Positions 33,513 to 44,238 of a stretch of DNA of 64,000 nt are shown here, piece after piece. Every line of letters begins with the position of its first letter. Position 1 is the stretch's first letter. Source of the stretch: Pelobates cultripes. Taxonomy: Eukaryota > Chordata > Amphibia > Anura > Pelobatidae. The notes beneath the pieces were generated by a model, which was given only the letters and a program-made list of their open reading frames with translations, ran no database searches and was not told the DNA's origin. The position numbers and the translations under genes were made by a program. The stretch is from NCBI GenBank assembly GCA_933207985.1, contig OW240915.1:110163243-110227242 (forward strand), read 5' to 3'.

Positions 33513-34414
33513 TGTAACAAAACCCCGTTATTGCCTGAAATCCTAGCCAAACCATGTGCCCAAAAACCTCTGTTCAGCCCTTATATTTGTTTCATGGGGC
33601 TGAGAACAAAGACCATTTGGTTATTTGCGTTCACCTAAAGTGACTAATCGTGTATTTGGCCATAACCGTTCGAATACCGAATATTTTGTTGAACGACCAA
33701 CCACCCAGAGCAGGAGTGTGGCACCAATTAACCCTCTTGACCTGTAACAAACAGCAAACACCTCAACATTCCAATGGATTAATAGGGTGGTCGGCGTTTG
33801 TATGTGCGAACACGTGGCAGCGGCCATTTTGTTTAGTCAAACGCACTCAGCTGTGTTTGGTCAACGACCGCGTGGAACTGATTTCAGCTACCTTTTTCCA
33901 CGAACACCGCTGAACTTTTACCTTCCGTGCATTCGACTAAAATCATACGAACAAGGCGCTAATTGGTGAGTTTATTCATCCGAACAATCTGCATCCAGTG
34001 ATGGCCGGCACAAATGGTTCCGTTCGTGTAATTTACACTTATTATAAAGGGAAAATAGACCGAGCGCATGGACTGAAAGTGTGGAACTGTTTTGGGCAGA
34101 CTGATTGGCTGCTGTATGTTCACCTTCAGTGCCCCACAAGGTCCAGTGGGTGATAACTTTGCTGTAAAACCTGCATAAAAGAAACTGCTTGTGTGGTCAT
34201 TAAATCAGTTCTGCTTAACTCTTCAAAACATAGCCTTGTCTCGTTAAGGGAACCTGCTCAGCATAATCACTAGCTCTTTTAAGAGCTCTGCTTCTCTCTC
34301 TCTACTCTGATCCAGCGGATGGGATATTGCAACTACACTACAGCACAGCATCTTGCCTGGAAGAAGGACGTCTCCAACGGCTGATACCCCTCTACAACTT
34401 GGGTAGCCGTTACA
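33513..34414. mobile_element. Probable solo LTR
   Basis: A 902-bp segment beginning TGTAACAAAACCCCG and ending GGGTAGCCGTTACA, so the ends are TGTAAC and GTTACA. It is flanked by TTAAT (33508-33512) and ATAAT (34415-34419), a 4/5 match to a 5-bp target duplication. The downstream part has GCATAAAAGAAACTG and a CATTAAATCAGTTCTGC stretch, as expected around an LTR promoter and poly(A) region. No internal retroviral or Gypsy genes were seen nearby. The family was not identified. Confidence 0.5.
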
Positions 34415-36094
34415 ATAATATTATGAACATTTGTGAGGAGTAAAAATTAAATTAGCATATGAATATTTGTGAGGAGTAAAAATGTAATTAAATGTAGACA
34501 TCAACACCCTCTATCTTGCAATGGAGCACTGCCATCTTACCTCCTGTCCTTTGCACAGACAATGTTTCGCCTCAACTGCAATGTGTGCTTTGGATGTGCT
34601 TGGACTTAACAGGATTGAAATGTAATTTGCTAAATATTTACAATATGTAAAAACATTTTTAAATGGAGCATCATGTGAAAAAGGTTAACATAAGTTATGT
34701 GATTTTTCTAATTTTTATTTGATAGCTTAATTTCCAGAGAAATGATAAACTGCATTTTTCTTTACCATTTTGATCAAGTAAAAACTGGTGCAAAATGGGT
34801 GCCATATTTTAAATCAATGCACACAAGCAATTATTGTAATATGGGCTGAGCAATTTGTGCATGCAGGGGAGGGCAGGCTTAGGCCTGTGGGGCAAATCCA
34901 GTCAAGTGGCCCATTGCACCAAGAGGAGAGAAAAAACACATTCCCCATGTGATTTAAAGGGGAGGGGGGGGGGAGGAGGGGGCAGTCACCTAAAAAGACG
35001 CACTAACTGACAGGCACACACACATTTGCTGATTTGACACACACTAACAAACACACGCACACACTCACTGACAGACACACTGTTACAGGCATACTGACAC
35101 ACATAAATAAAGAGACATACTTGCACACACATAGACAGACATACTGACACACACACACAAAAAAAACTTTACACTTTTAAAGCCAGTTTTCTACCTTTGC
35201 TAGTACCTTTCCTGGGGTCCAGTGTGCTGGCTAGGGTACTTGGGAGTTGGGGTCGGGGTATGGCTCTGCCTCTCTCCCGCGCGGCTCATCGTCTCTGTGG
35301 GAGGAAGTGACTCACGGTCTACAATTCCTCCCAACATGCTCACCCGATGGCCCTAAGTGTATGGGACACCCGGTGGGCCCCCGTAGTGTGTGGGCCCCGG
35401 TGCAGCCACAATACCAGCACCGCGGGCCTAGAGGGGGGACGGGACATTTTTTTCTCCTCAATTTTTGCTTTCCTGTGGTTACCACCACTATAGTGGATGG
35501 GTGGGTTGCACCACATAGTGTAACTGAATCTCCATATTTATTTGCTAAGTTAGGTGATTTTAAGTAGCCACAGGAAAGCATACGTTAAGGAAAGTCTCTG
35601 GAAGCAGTTTAAACAGTAAGTATTGCTGTTAGCATGTTTATCTCCCATGTTGGAATTAGTGTAGGACCCACCGATATTGGGGTTCTGTGAAGTAGTGGTG
35701 GGCTAACACAATATGGCCATATGGTGGAACTTAATCCCCATATTTGTTTGCTAAGATAGGTGATTTTAAGTAGCCTTAAAAACGTAAAAAACTATTTTTT
35801 GTTGCTTAATCTGTACTTTGTACAGAATTCGCTAATGCGACCCTCTGTACTTATTTAAACCAACCCACCCCAAAGAAACTTCAACAAATAAAACTTGATA
35901 CTGTAAATATGATAAAAATGTCACACATCACATATTTGACAGTATGTATATGTCTGTTTGCAGCCATGTTTATGTGCAGTCGTATGTGTATGCTCTATGT
36001 GTATCAGTGTTGCCAGTCAGAGCTAGAAACAGAGCCTCATTATTGTTGGGGAACATTTATTTAATTTCAAACAGAAAAAATATACTTTATATTA
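34415..36094. other. Unclassified DNA with CA-rich and GC-rich patches
   Basis: 34930-34985 is G-rich and 35010-35165 is CA-rich (ACACACTGACA-type). 35230-35470 is GC rich (GGGCCCCGGTGCAGCC), and its open frames on both strands lack recognisable motifs. No gene called. Confidence 0.4.
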
Positions 36095-36102
36095 CTGATA
36101 AT

Positions 36103-36997
36103 TAGGGATGCACCGAAAAGAACTCCCCTGTCCCATAGTGTTCTTTTCTCCCCCTCCCGTTACCCCCTCCCTGTCCCATAGTGTTCTTTTCTCCCTCCTC
36201 CCCTGCCCCATAGTGTTCTTTTCTCCCCCCTCCCCTGTCCCATAGTGTTCTTTCCCCCACCCTCCCCTGTCCCATAGTGTTCTTTCCCCACCTCCCCCTG
36301 TCCCATAGTGTTCTTCCCCTCCCTGTCCCAGTGTTCTTTTCCCCCTCCCCTGTCCCATAGTGTTCTTTTCTATCCCCTTCCCCGCCCCATAGTGTTCTTT
36401 TCATACCCCCTTCCCCGTCTCCATAGTGTTCTTTTCATCCCCTTCCCCGCCCCATAGTGTACTTTTTTCATCCCCCTTCCCCTGTACCATAGTGTTCTTT
36501 TTTCATCCCCCATTCCCCTGTACCAGTGTTCTTTCTCCCCCTCCTCTGTCCCATAGTGTTTTTCTCCCCCGGCCCCATAGTGTTCTTTTCTCCCTCCTCC
36601 TGTCCCATAGTGTTCTTTTTCTCCCTCCTCCCCTGTCCCATAGTGTTCTTTTCTCCCTCCTCCCCTGTCCCATAGTGTTCTCTTTCTCCCCCTCCTGTCC
36701 CATAGTGTTCTTTTCTCCCCCCCTCCCCTGTCCCATAGTGTTCTTTCTCCCCCCCGTCCCCTGTCCCATAGTGTTGTCCCCCACCGTCCCAAGTGCAGTA
36801 TTCTTGACTTTTCATGTTATCAATACTATCTTTCATTGTGATATATAATCATCTGAATTGTTAATCCAAGCATGTCTGTTAAACTATGCACTTATATAAA
36901 AAAAAAAATTAAAAAAAAAATAATTTTGGCAAATTTGACCTGTTTTCAGCTGAAACGGGATAGGCCCATTTTCAGCCGAAATTTCAGTGCATCCCTA
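36103..36997. mobile_element. Non-autonomous hAT-type element with 8-bp target duplication
   Basis: The left end is TAGGGATGCACCGAAAAG and the right end is CCGAAATTTCAGTGCATCCCTA. They are flanked by a perfect 8-bp duplication, CTGATAAT (36095-36102 and 36998-37005). Eight-bp duplications with TAGGGRTGCACCG ends are typical of hAT elements. Most of the interior is a minisatellite; there is no transposase. Confidence 0.85.
36118..36785. repeat. ~30-bp minisatellite inside the hAT element
   Basis: About 22 imperfect units of the type CCCCTGTCCCATAGTGTTCT plus TTTCTCCCCCTC, strongly strand-biased (C/T against G/A). Open frames on both strands are repeat artefacts. Confidence 0.93.
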
Positions 36998-37226
36998 CTG
37001 ATAATGCTTTAGTTTGGGTATAATTTAGTATTAAGGTAGTGTAGTATTTTGCACCACAGTTATAGATTAGTTAAAGACAGGCAGCATACTCTTAACCATC
37101 ACCACTGCATTCATGCACACAGACACACCACACAAATATACCCCTGCATCATTTATACAAACTGCACAAACATACCCCTGCATTCATTCACACAAACTAT
37201 ACAAATCCATTCCACACACTCTACAC

Positions 37227-38176
37227 CAATCATGTCAAACCTGGGGGTGAGCCACAAATTTGCCATGATTACTAAGGCAGAGTAGGCACCTGTTCTCCTT
37301 ACATTGCAGGTGCCTACTCTGCTCAAATTTCCCCAGTACCGCCCGGAGAATTCCCTGGTGGCAGTGAGGGAGCTCATTCTTCCTGCTCCTCACTGCTCAC
37401 TCACGCGTGCCCTCTGAAGTGATGTCGCGTGGCGGAATATGACGTCATTCCGGCACCTGGCATCACTAAACTGCGTGCAAGGGAGCAGTGAGACTGAGCT
37501 TCCGAGAGAAGAGGCCCCACACCATCTCCCAGAGGTAGGGAGCAATAAAGCAAATGATGTTGCTGTGTGCAGAAATGTGGAAATATGTGTGTGTCTGTCA
37601 GAGTGAGTGTGTGTGTGTGTATCTGTCTGTCAGAGTCTGAGTGTGTGTCTGTTGGTCAGTGTTGCGATGGCCATGGCTGGACACTGGAGGACCTGGAGGT
37701 GCACAGAGGCACGCAATGCAACGTCACATTCCGATGGGACATCAACGTTCTCTACCTTCACAGGTTTTCGAGCAGTAGCGGAAGGATCCGCTTTGGCACA
37801 GGGTGCGGACGGCGCCACTGGGGGTATACCAGAAGCTGGACTTCAGAGTCGCATACTGGCAGCAGCAATGTGAGTGGAGTCTGCTTGTTGGCTAACATTG
37901 GTTTTTTTTTAAAAACAAGGGCCAGGGTTTAGTAGAGAGGGGTGCTGAGATTTAGTATAGATAGTATATATTTAGTATTGAGGGGTTGAGGGGCTGGGAT
38001 TTAGTATAAAGGGGGGTGGGATTTATTTCAGAAGGGGGGACTGAGATTTAATACAGATTTTTATACTGTACTTTTCAAAACAAACCTATGTTTCTATGAA
38101 AATTTAAAGGTTTGTTTTTTTTGCGGCTCACATAAACTTATGTGGCCCGTGCTAGCCTTTGAGTTTGACATGCATG
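37227..38176. mobile_element. Non-autonomous hAT-type element, 950 bp
   Basis: The left end is CAATCATGTCAAACCTGGGG, and the reverse complement of the right end is CATGCATGTCAAACTC. The flanks carry a perfect 8-bp duplication, CTCTACAC (37219-37226 and 38177-38184). Inside are a TGTGTGTCTG-type run (37590-37650) and a 121-codon open frame without recognisable transposase motifs. Near the right end, GCGGCTCACATAAACTTATG and GGCCCGTGCTAGCC resemble Charlie-type hAT termini. Confidence 0.8.
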
Positions 38177-38348
38177 CTCTACACTCCGTGCTGAGATCAT
38201 GAATTGAAACAAAAACAACAAATAAAACAAAAGCATAAAATCCATATATGTATTTAGTACCATGGTCTTTAAATCTGTACTAATGGCTCTTATAACACTG
38301 GGCATTATAAATAATTTATCCTATGTAAAAATACATATGAATATGAAA

Positions 38349-38941
38349 TTAGGATCACTATAGGGTCAGGAACACAAACTTGTATTCCTGACCCTATAGT
38401 GTTAACACCATCATCTAGCCCCACTGGGCCCATCATGCCTCCATAAATATAGCACAATCTTACTGTATTCAAGCCAGAAGCTGTAACTCTGCATGCTGTT
38501 AGACTCAAAAAACAAGCAGTGTGCTGACATCATCAGAAGTGGTAGCCTGATCCAATCACAATGCTTCCCCATAGGATTGGCTGAGACTGACAATGAGGCA
38601 GATCAGGGGCAGAGCCAGCATGATTCACAGCCCTGGCCAATCAGCATCTCCTCATAGAGATTAATTGAATCAATGAATCTCTATGAGGAAAGTTCAGTTT
38701 CTGCATGCAGAGGGAGGAGACACTGAATGTTTGGATGCATTTTAGGCAGCCATGACCCAGGAAGGATCTCTAACAGCTATCTAAGAAGTGGCTAGTGAAG
38801 TTATCACTAGGCTGTAATGTAAACACTGCATTTTCTCTGAAAAGACAGTGTTTACAGCAAAAAGCTTGAAGGTAATGATTCTACTCACCAGAACAAATTC
38901 AATAAGCTGTAGTTGTTCTTGTGACTATAGTGTCCCTTTAA
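38349..38941. mobile_element. T2-type MITE
   Basis: The right end is GACTATAGTGTCCCTTTAA. The left end is a slightly damaged TTAGGATCACTATAGGG followed by a hairpin (CAGGAACACAAACTTG and CAAGTTTGTGTTCCTG type). TTAAAGG ends with TTAA targets define the T2 MITEs known from Xenopus. A second, partial copy lies at 40247-40491. Confidence 0.7.
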
Positions 38942-39205
38942 TGCTTCTGATCACAGACCCACCTTTAACTTAATTCTCATTCTCCACTTTTCTTCAATAA
39001 CTCCATTTAATATTAAGCACCTCTTTCCTTTTCACTCACTTTACTACCAGACCCAGCCTGTTCAGTTTCCTTACCTTCTCAGGGACTCTTAGTTTCCTTT
39101 TCAGACCCCTTTCTTTCAGATGTTCACATCAAGCTAACTCCTTGCCACTCTTCTCCATGTGCAGCTTCCCTCCATTCCCCAGGCTCTGCCTGCATATCTG
39201 ACCTC
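38942..39205. other. No feature seen
   Basis: C/T-rich unique-looking DNA without a boundary or coding signal. Confidence 0.4.
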
Positions 39206-39345
39206 AGGGAAGGAGGGGCCAGGCAGCCAAGAAAGGAGGGGCCAGGCAGCCAGGGAAGGAGGGGCCAGGAAACCAGGGAAGGAGGGGCCAAGCAGCCACG
39301 GAAGGAGGGGCCAGGCAGTCATGGAAGGAAGGGGCCAGGCAGTAC
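39206..39345. repeat. ~24-bp G-rich minisatellite, about six units
   Basis: Units of GGAAGGAGGGGCCAGGCAG with CCA.. variants. Open frames across it (PLLPWLPGPSFP type) are artefacts. Confidence 0.9.
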
Positions 39346-39457
39346 ACCCGGTTAACAGACAGCAGAGGATTCTGTGTGACCGAGCCCTCCCCCCAGGATG
39401 TACTGCTAATCGGCAATGAAGTACAGAATATATTTACAGTAAAATAAACACAGGTAC

Positions 39458-39561
39458 CTGGTAGAGACACCTGCTAGTTCAGGGTTAAATCTTCTTGCTG
39501 CTTCGACCACTGGATCCATATGTGAGCACAGAATTAGAAAAACAAATACCAGTCTTTGCAT
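39458..39561 (-). CDS. Candidate first coding exon with signal peptide (unidentified gene)
   Basis: From the ATG at 39559-39561, in a fair Kozak setting (GCGGCAATGC, G at -3), the minus strand encodes 34 residues plus two bases. It starts MQRLVFVFLILC and continues SHMDPVVEAARRFNPELAG, then reaches a donor-like CCAG/GTACCTG at 39457. The N-terminus is a textbook signal-peptide shape: basic n-region, hydrophobic LVFVFLILC, small residues before AARR. A TATA-like TTATTTAAAA lies 50-59 nt upstream of the ATG. I do not recognise the protein and found no second exon. A repeat-derived open frame is a real alternative. Confidence 0.28.
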
Positions 39562-39610
39562 TGCCGCCGGTTTTCCTGCAATACCCGCACTGGCCACACA
39601 GTGGCAACCC

Positions 39611-39620
39611 TTTTAAATAA
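39611..39620 (-). promoter_or_regulatory. TATA-like box upstream of the signal-peptide exon
   Basis: TTATTTAAAA on the minus strand. It would place transcription start near 39587 and a 5' UTR of about 26 nt before the ATG at 39561. Suggestive only. Confidence 0.2.
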
Positions 39621-39621
39621 G

Positions 39622-40246
39622 CAGATGGCCCTGGATTTAGGGCGGCCTGGGGGGCAGTTGCAAAAAGAATTCTCAGTTTAATAAATAATTGTAGAGTATG
39701 ACTGTCAGAATTAAAAAAAAAAATTATAAATTTTTTACAGCAACCATCTGTTCTTGATATATTGATTCACTTTAAATTGATTTATACAAAAGTTATTTTA
39801 GAAGTAACTCTTCCCCCCTCCCCCCCCCAAAAAAAGTCTAAATAAACAGGTATTTACTGTTATGGCTATCCATTCCCTCAGGAAGGTGGACAGAGTTACA
39901 CCCAAATAAAACAACCCATTTCCTGCTGTTTTGTTTGCTTTTTGTCATAAGAAGCTCGACCTCAACAATGTGAGAAATTCTCACAGAGATATCATCACCG
40001 GCATGAGTAACAATATTATGAGTAGTGTTAAGTCAATACTACGGTATTAAGATAGTGAATAATGGCATATATTAAGGGTTTAGTGAAATTGTTATTTACA
40101 GACGTAGCCAGACAACAACAATATCTAATTTATAACTGGCTACTGAAATGGACTGACTGATTTACGTGTATTAATTAGAATAGCAAATTATTCAAAGTAA
40201 TCTCTACAACTCTTATTTATGGCAGCAACAATTAGACTTTTATTCA
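39622..40246. other. Unclassified AT-rich DNA
   Basis: GGATTTAGGGCGGCCTGGGG at about 39634 resembles a repeat terminus, but I could not define an element. A C-run and A-run lie near 39815-39835. No gene seen. Confidence 0.35.
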
Positions 40247-40491
40247 GTCTCTGCATGCAGAGGAAGGAGACACTGAATGTTTGGATGCATTTTAGGCAGC
40301 CATGACCCAGGAAGGATCTCTAACAGCTATCTGAGGAGTGGCCAGTGAAGTTATCACTAGGCTGTAATGTAAACACTGAATTTTCTCTGAAAAGACAGTG
40401 TTTACAGCAAAAAGCCTGAAGGTAATGATTCTACACATCAGAACAGATTCAATAAGCTGTAGTTGTTCTGGTGACTATAGTGTCCCTTTAA
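40247..40491. mobile_element. T2-type MITE, right-end fragment
   Basis: Nearly identical to 38697-38941 (TCTGCATGCAGAGGAAGGAG to GACTATAGTGTCCCTTTAA). The left half is missing. Confidence 0.75.
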
Positions 40492-40655
40492 TTTGTTTCT
40501 CTGTGTTTCTTCCATTGTAGGATACATTTTCATAAAATATATATATATTACTATTATTATAGTTATCGAACACCAACAAATTCCGTGGTGATTCACAATA
40601 AAAAAATAGCAGCACCCCATTTATGCATTTGAGTGCAGCCTCCTGGTAATATATA

Positions 40656-42225
40656 CAGGTGATACTCAAAAATTTGACTATCGTGCAAAAGTTAATTTAT
40701 TTCAGTAATGCAACGTTAAAAGGGAAACTAATATATGAGATAGACGCATTACATGCAAAGCAAGATAGTCCAAGTCGTGGTTTGTCATAAGTGCAATGAT
40801 TATGGCTTACAGCTCATGAAAACCCCAAATCCACAATCTCAGTAAATTAGAATATTATATGCAATCAATAAAACAAGGCGTGTACATAGAAAAGTATAAG
40901 CATGCATATGGACTCAGTACTTGGTTTTGGTCCCTTTTGCAGCAATTACTGCCTCAATTCAGGCGTGGCATGGAAGCTATCAGCTTGTTGCACTGCTGAG
41001 GCGTTATGGAAGACCAGGATGCTTCAATAGCGGCCTTCAGCTCTTCTGCATTGTTCGGTCTCATGTCTCTCATCTTTCTTTTGGCAATGCCCGAGAGATT
41101 CTCTATGGGGTTCAGGTCAAGCGAGTTTACTGGCCAATCAATCCCACGTTCATTGAACCAGGCTTTGGTGCTTTTGGCAGTGTGGGCAGGTGCCAAGTCC
41201 TGCTGGAAAATGAAGTCAGCATCCCCATAAAGCTCGTCTGCGGAAGGAAGCATTAAGTGCTCCAAAATCTCCTGGTAGATGGCTGCGCTGACTCTGGACT
41301 TAATGAAGCACAGTGGACCAACACCAGCAGATGACATGGCTCCCCAAATCAACACAGACTGTGGAAACTTCACAATGGACTTCAAGCATCTTGCAGTGTG
41401 TGCCTCTCCATTCTTCCTCCAGACTCTGGGTCCTTGGTATCCAAATGAGATGCAAAAGTTGCTCGCATCAAAAAAGAGGACTTTGGACCACTGAGCAACA
41501 GATTGGGTCTGTTTTTCTTTAGCCCAGGTAAGACGCTTCTGACGTTGTTTGTTGTTCAGGAGAGGCTTGACAAGAGGAATACGATATCTGAAGCCCATGT
41601 CCAGGATGCGTCTGTGTGTGGTGTCTCTTGATGCACGGACTCCAGCCTCAGTCCACTCCTTGTGAAAGTCCCCAACACATTTGAATGGCCATTTCCTGAC
41701 AATCCTCTGCAGGCTGTGGTTATCCCTGCTGCTTGTGCACCTTTTTCTTCCACACTTTTCCCTTCCACATAACTTTCTATTAATGTGCTTTGATACAGCA
41801 CTTTGGGAACATCCAACTTCCTTTGCAATTACCTTTTGAGGCTTTCCTTCCTTATGGAGGGTGTCAATGATGGTTTTCTGCACAACTGCCAGGTCAGCAG
41901 TCTTCCCAATGAATGTGATTCCTACTGCACCAGACTTAAATGCTCAGAAATCCTTTGCAGGTGTTATGGCTTACTTAGCTGATTAGAGTGGGACACTGTG
42001 AGCTTAGAATATTGCACCTTTTCACAATATTCTAATTTACTGAGATTGTAGATTTAGGGTTTTCATGAGCTGTAAGCCATAATCATCGCACTTATGACAA
42101 CTCATAACTGAACTATCTTGCTTTGCATGTAATGCGTCTATCTCGTATATTATTTCCCCTTTTACGTTGCATTACTGAAATAAATTAACTTTTGCACGAT
42201 ATTCAAATATTTTGAGTATCACACA
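40656..42225 (-). mobile_element. Tc1-type transposon, near full length, long inverted repeats
   Basis: A 1,570-bp element with TA at both flanks (40654-40655 and 42226-42227). The left end starts CAGGTGATACTCAAAAATTT. The reverse complement of the right end starts TGTGTGATACTCAAAATATT. The inverted repeats run about 200 bp, through TTGCACGATAKTC, GCAACGT.AAAAGGG, GCTTACAGCTCATGAAAACC and ACAATCTCAGTAAATTAGAA. A single decayed transposase gene lies between them. A solo left end of the same family is at 54957-55130. Confidence 0.9.
40914..41910 (-). pseudogene. Tc1 transposase, decayed (DD34E family)
   Basis: The minus-strand frame from about 41910 has KTADLAVVQKTIIDTLHKEG, and the expected ATG is ATT (41908-41910), so the start is lost. 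A 309-codon open stretch follows. It contains a helix-turn-helix region (EVGCSQSAVSKHINRK) and GREKCGRKR. The DDE core keeps all three acidic residues, in LFFDASNFCISF (canonical FSDES), FQQDLAPAHTA and LDLNPIENL, with the usual NLWG changed to NLSG. A base gained near 40960 shifts the frame after IASMPR; the remaining IEAVIAAKGTKTKY is readable in another frame to a stop at 40914-40916. Not functional as read. Confidence 0.88.
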
Positions 42226-42304
42226 TATATAAGCAAAAACCAAAAAGGTTATGGTGGGGAAAAACATGTGATTGAAAACCCCTTCCACCTGAAGTCTGTG
42301 GATA

Positions 42305-42789
42305 GTTAATACAATATTAAACAAAAATATTTACACCAATCAAGCCATAAGACTTGCTTTTCCCACAGAAATCACATCTGCGGTGATGTTACTACCACAA
42401 AGGATTTTGGGTGGGCATATGCAAATTAGTTTAACAAAGAATCACATTTTTGCCTCATTCCATTTTAAACATGAATAAACAGACCAGTAACCAACCTCAT
42501 TCTGATGATTTGCATTAACAATGAAACAGCTGTCCATGAGTGGTTCACTGGCTTTGCATATTTTCCAAAGTTGTGTTTCAAAGCTGTTGTATACAGCAAA
42601 GGCAGACTCAAAGGAATCCATGTTTAAAATGGAAAGAGGCAAAAATGTGATTCTTTGTTAAACAAATTTGCATATGCCCACCCAGAATCCTTTATTGTAG
42701 AAACATCACTGCAAATTTGTGATTTCTGTGGTAAAGGCAAGTCTTATGGCTTGACTGGTGTGCAGATTTTTGTTTAACATTGTATTAAC
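42305..42789. mobile_element. Foldback-type MITE with ~175-bp arms
   Basis: The ends GTTAATACAAT and ATTGTATTAAC are exact inverses, with TA on both flanks (42303-42304 and 42790-42791). The arms stay paired inward through CAAGCCATAAGACTTGC, GAAATCACA, GGGTGGGCATATGCAAATT and AAAGAATCACATTTTTGCC, around a ~125-bp spacer. There is no coding capacity; the 66-codon frame at 42442-42642 is internal noise. Confidence 0.82.
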
Positions 42790-42791
42790 TA

Positions 42792-43085
42792 TATATATAT
42801 ATACACACACAAATATATACCAAGTCTGAAATTGTGGATAGCAATAACAAAATACTAAATTTGAAAACAGTGTAATAATTTAACAAATATTTATTGAAAT
42901 ATTGCATCTAAATTAAAGATTGTAAAAAAAAAATTATAATTTTCCAATTTAAAATACAGACAGTAATGAAACACAAAATGTTTATTTGATACAGACATGT
43001 ATCACAATACATTGGTTTGTTGATGTTTCATATAGTCCCTCTAGATAAACACATAAAGAAATTCCTAAAGAACACAAAGGGGGCG
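42792..43085. other. AT-rich, no feature seen
   Basis: Contains a short (TA)n/(CA)n run at its start and A/T-rich unique sequence. No gene. Confidence 0.4.
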
Positions 43086-43434
43086 TTAAAGGTGCACTCT
43101 AGGCACCAACTAGAAATAAGCGCATGTGACTTTTGGCCTTATTTTCATGCTGTATTCTTCTCTACATTCAAATATCTTTCTGCTAAATTCTGCCCATAGC
43201 CAATCTTATTACCTGTAAAGAATTCAAAAGCTGTGCTTAGAGGAAAACAACAGTTATTGGCAGTGGTGCACAGTAATGTCAGCTGCTGATCTCACACTTA
43301 TCTCTTATTTTCTGAACTGTGAACTTACACTGCATAAAATGCTTTTTGAATGTGGAAAAAAATAAATCAGTAAGATAAGGCCACAACATATCAAAAACTA
43401 TTAAGTTGCGTTGGTGCCCATAGTGTCCCTTTAA
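43086..43434. mobile_element. T2-type MITE
   Basis: The left end is TTAAAGGTGCACTCTAGGCA; the right end is GGTGCCCATAGTGTCCCTTTAA. TTAA borders at 43086-43089 and 43431-43434. 349 bp, non-coding. Confidence 0.8.
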
Positions 43435-43565
43435 TTAGTAAAAATGGAACACTGGCGGTCTTATCAAATGTGTTGTGTCTCTACGGTCATTTATCGGTAA
43501 CCAAACTGTACTGTAAGAGACCATATTTCATACTTAGTATGGCTATTAATAGTTTAATAAATACA

Positions 43566-44238
43566 TTAAAGGGACACTATAGTCACCAAAACAACTTTAG
43601 CTTAAATAAGCAGATTTAGTGTATAGATCATACCTCTGAAGTGTAACTGCTGAATTACCTGCTATTTAAGAGTTAAATCGTTTTGTTTCTATTTATGCAG
43701 CACTAGAGACATCTCCCCTGGCTGTGACTGACACAGCTGGAATGAAGAAAAAAAAATCTATCAGATGTAACTTACTTTAGAAGTTTTGTATCTCCTGCTC
43801 TGTAAATTGAGCTTTAATTGCCTACTGAAAGCTCAATATATTAAGATAAGAAATTACATTAAACAGAATTTGCAATAAATGAAGTGTAAACCTTAGATGA
43901 CATCTTTACAAGCGCTACAGAATCTGTTGGCGGTATATCAATCGCAATAATAATACTACTACATGAAGTGTTTAGGAAGGCCGTGCAAGTTACATGCAGG
44001 TAGGTGTGCGTTTGGATTCCAGAAGCCCTCTAGTGGCTGTCTGTTAGACAGCCACAGAACGCAGAATTAGTACTGCAATGTAAACACTGCAGTTCTCTGG
44101 AACTGCAATGTTTACATTGCAGCACTAAGTACAAAAGGGTCACTGCACCCAAACTACTTCAATTAGCTATATATGGTCTGGGTGCCTACAGTGTCCATTT
44201 AAGCTAAAGTTATTGTGGTGACCATATTGCCCATTTAA
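43566..44238. mobile_element. T2-type MITE with a second T2 end nested at its right side
   Basis: The left end TTAAAGGGACACTATAGTCA pairs with the right end TGACCATATTGCCCATTTAA, and the pairing continues inward to AACTTTAGCTTAA. An additional T2-type right end (GTGCCTACAGTGTCCATTTAA) stops at 44202, exactly at the inner TTAA. That suggests a second T2 element inserted into the first. Several ACTGCAATGTTTACATTGCAG palindromes lie inside. Confidence 0.72.

Noticed and set aside
36092..36848. Open frames of 88-140 codons with SHSVLF or HYGTGEG repeats
   Set aside because: Artefact of the 30-bp minisatellite whose length is a multiple of three.
37567..37932. 121-codon frame inside the 950-bp hAT element as a possible transposase remnant
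   Set aside because: No BED finger, RNase-H-like motif or hAT C-terminal signature; the first part is a TGTG run.
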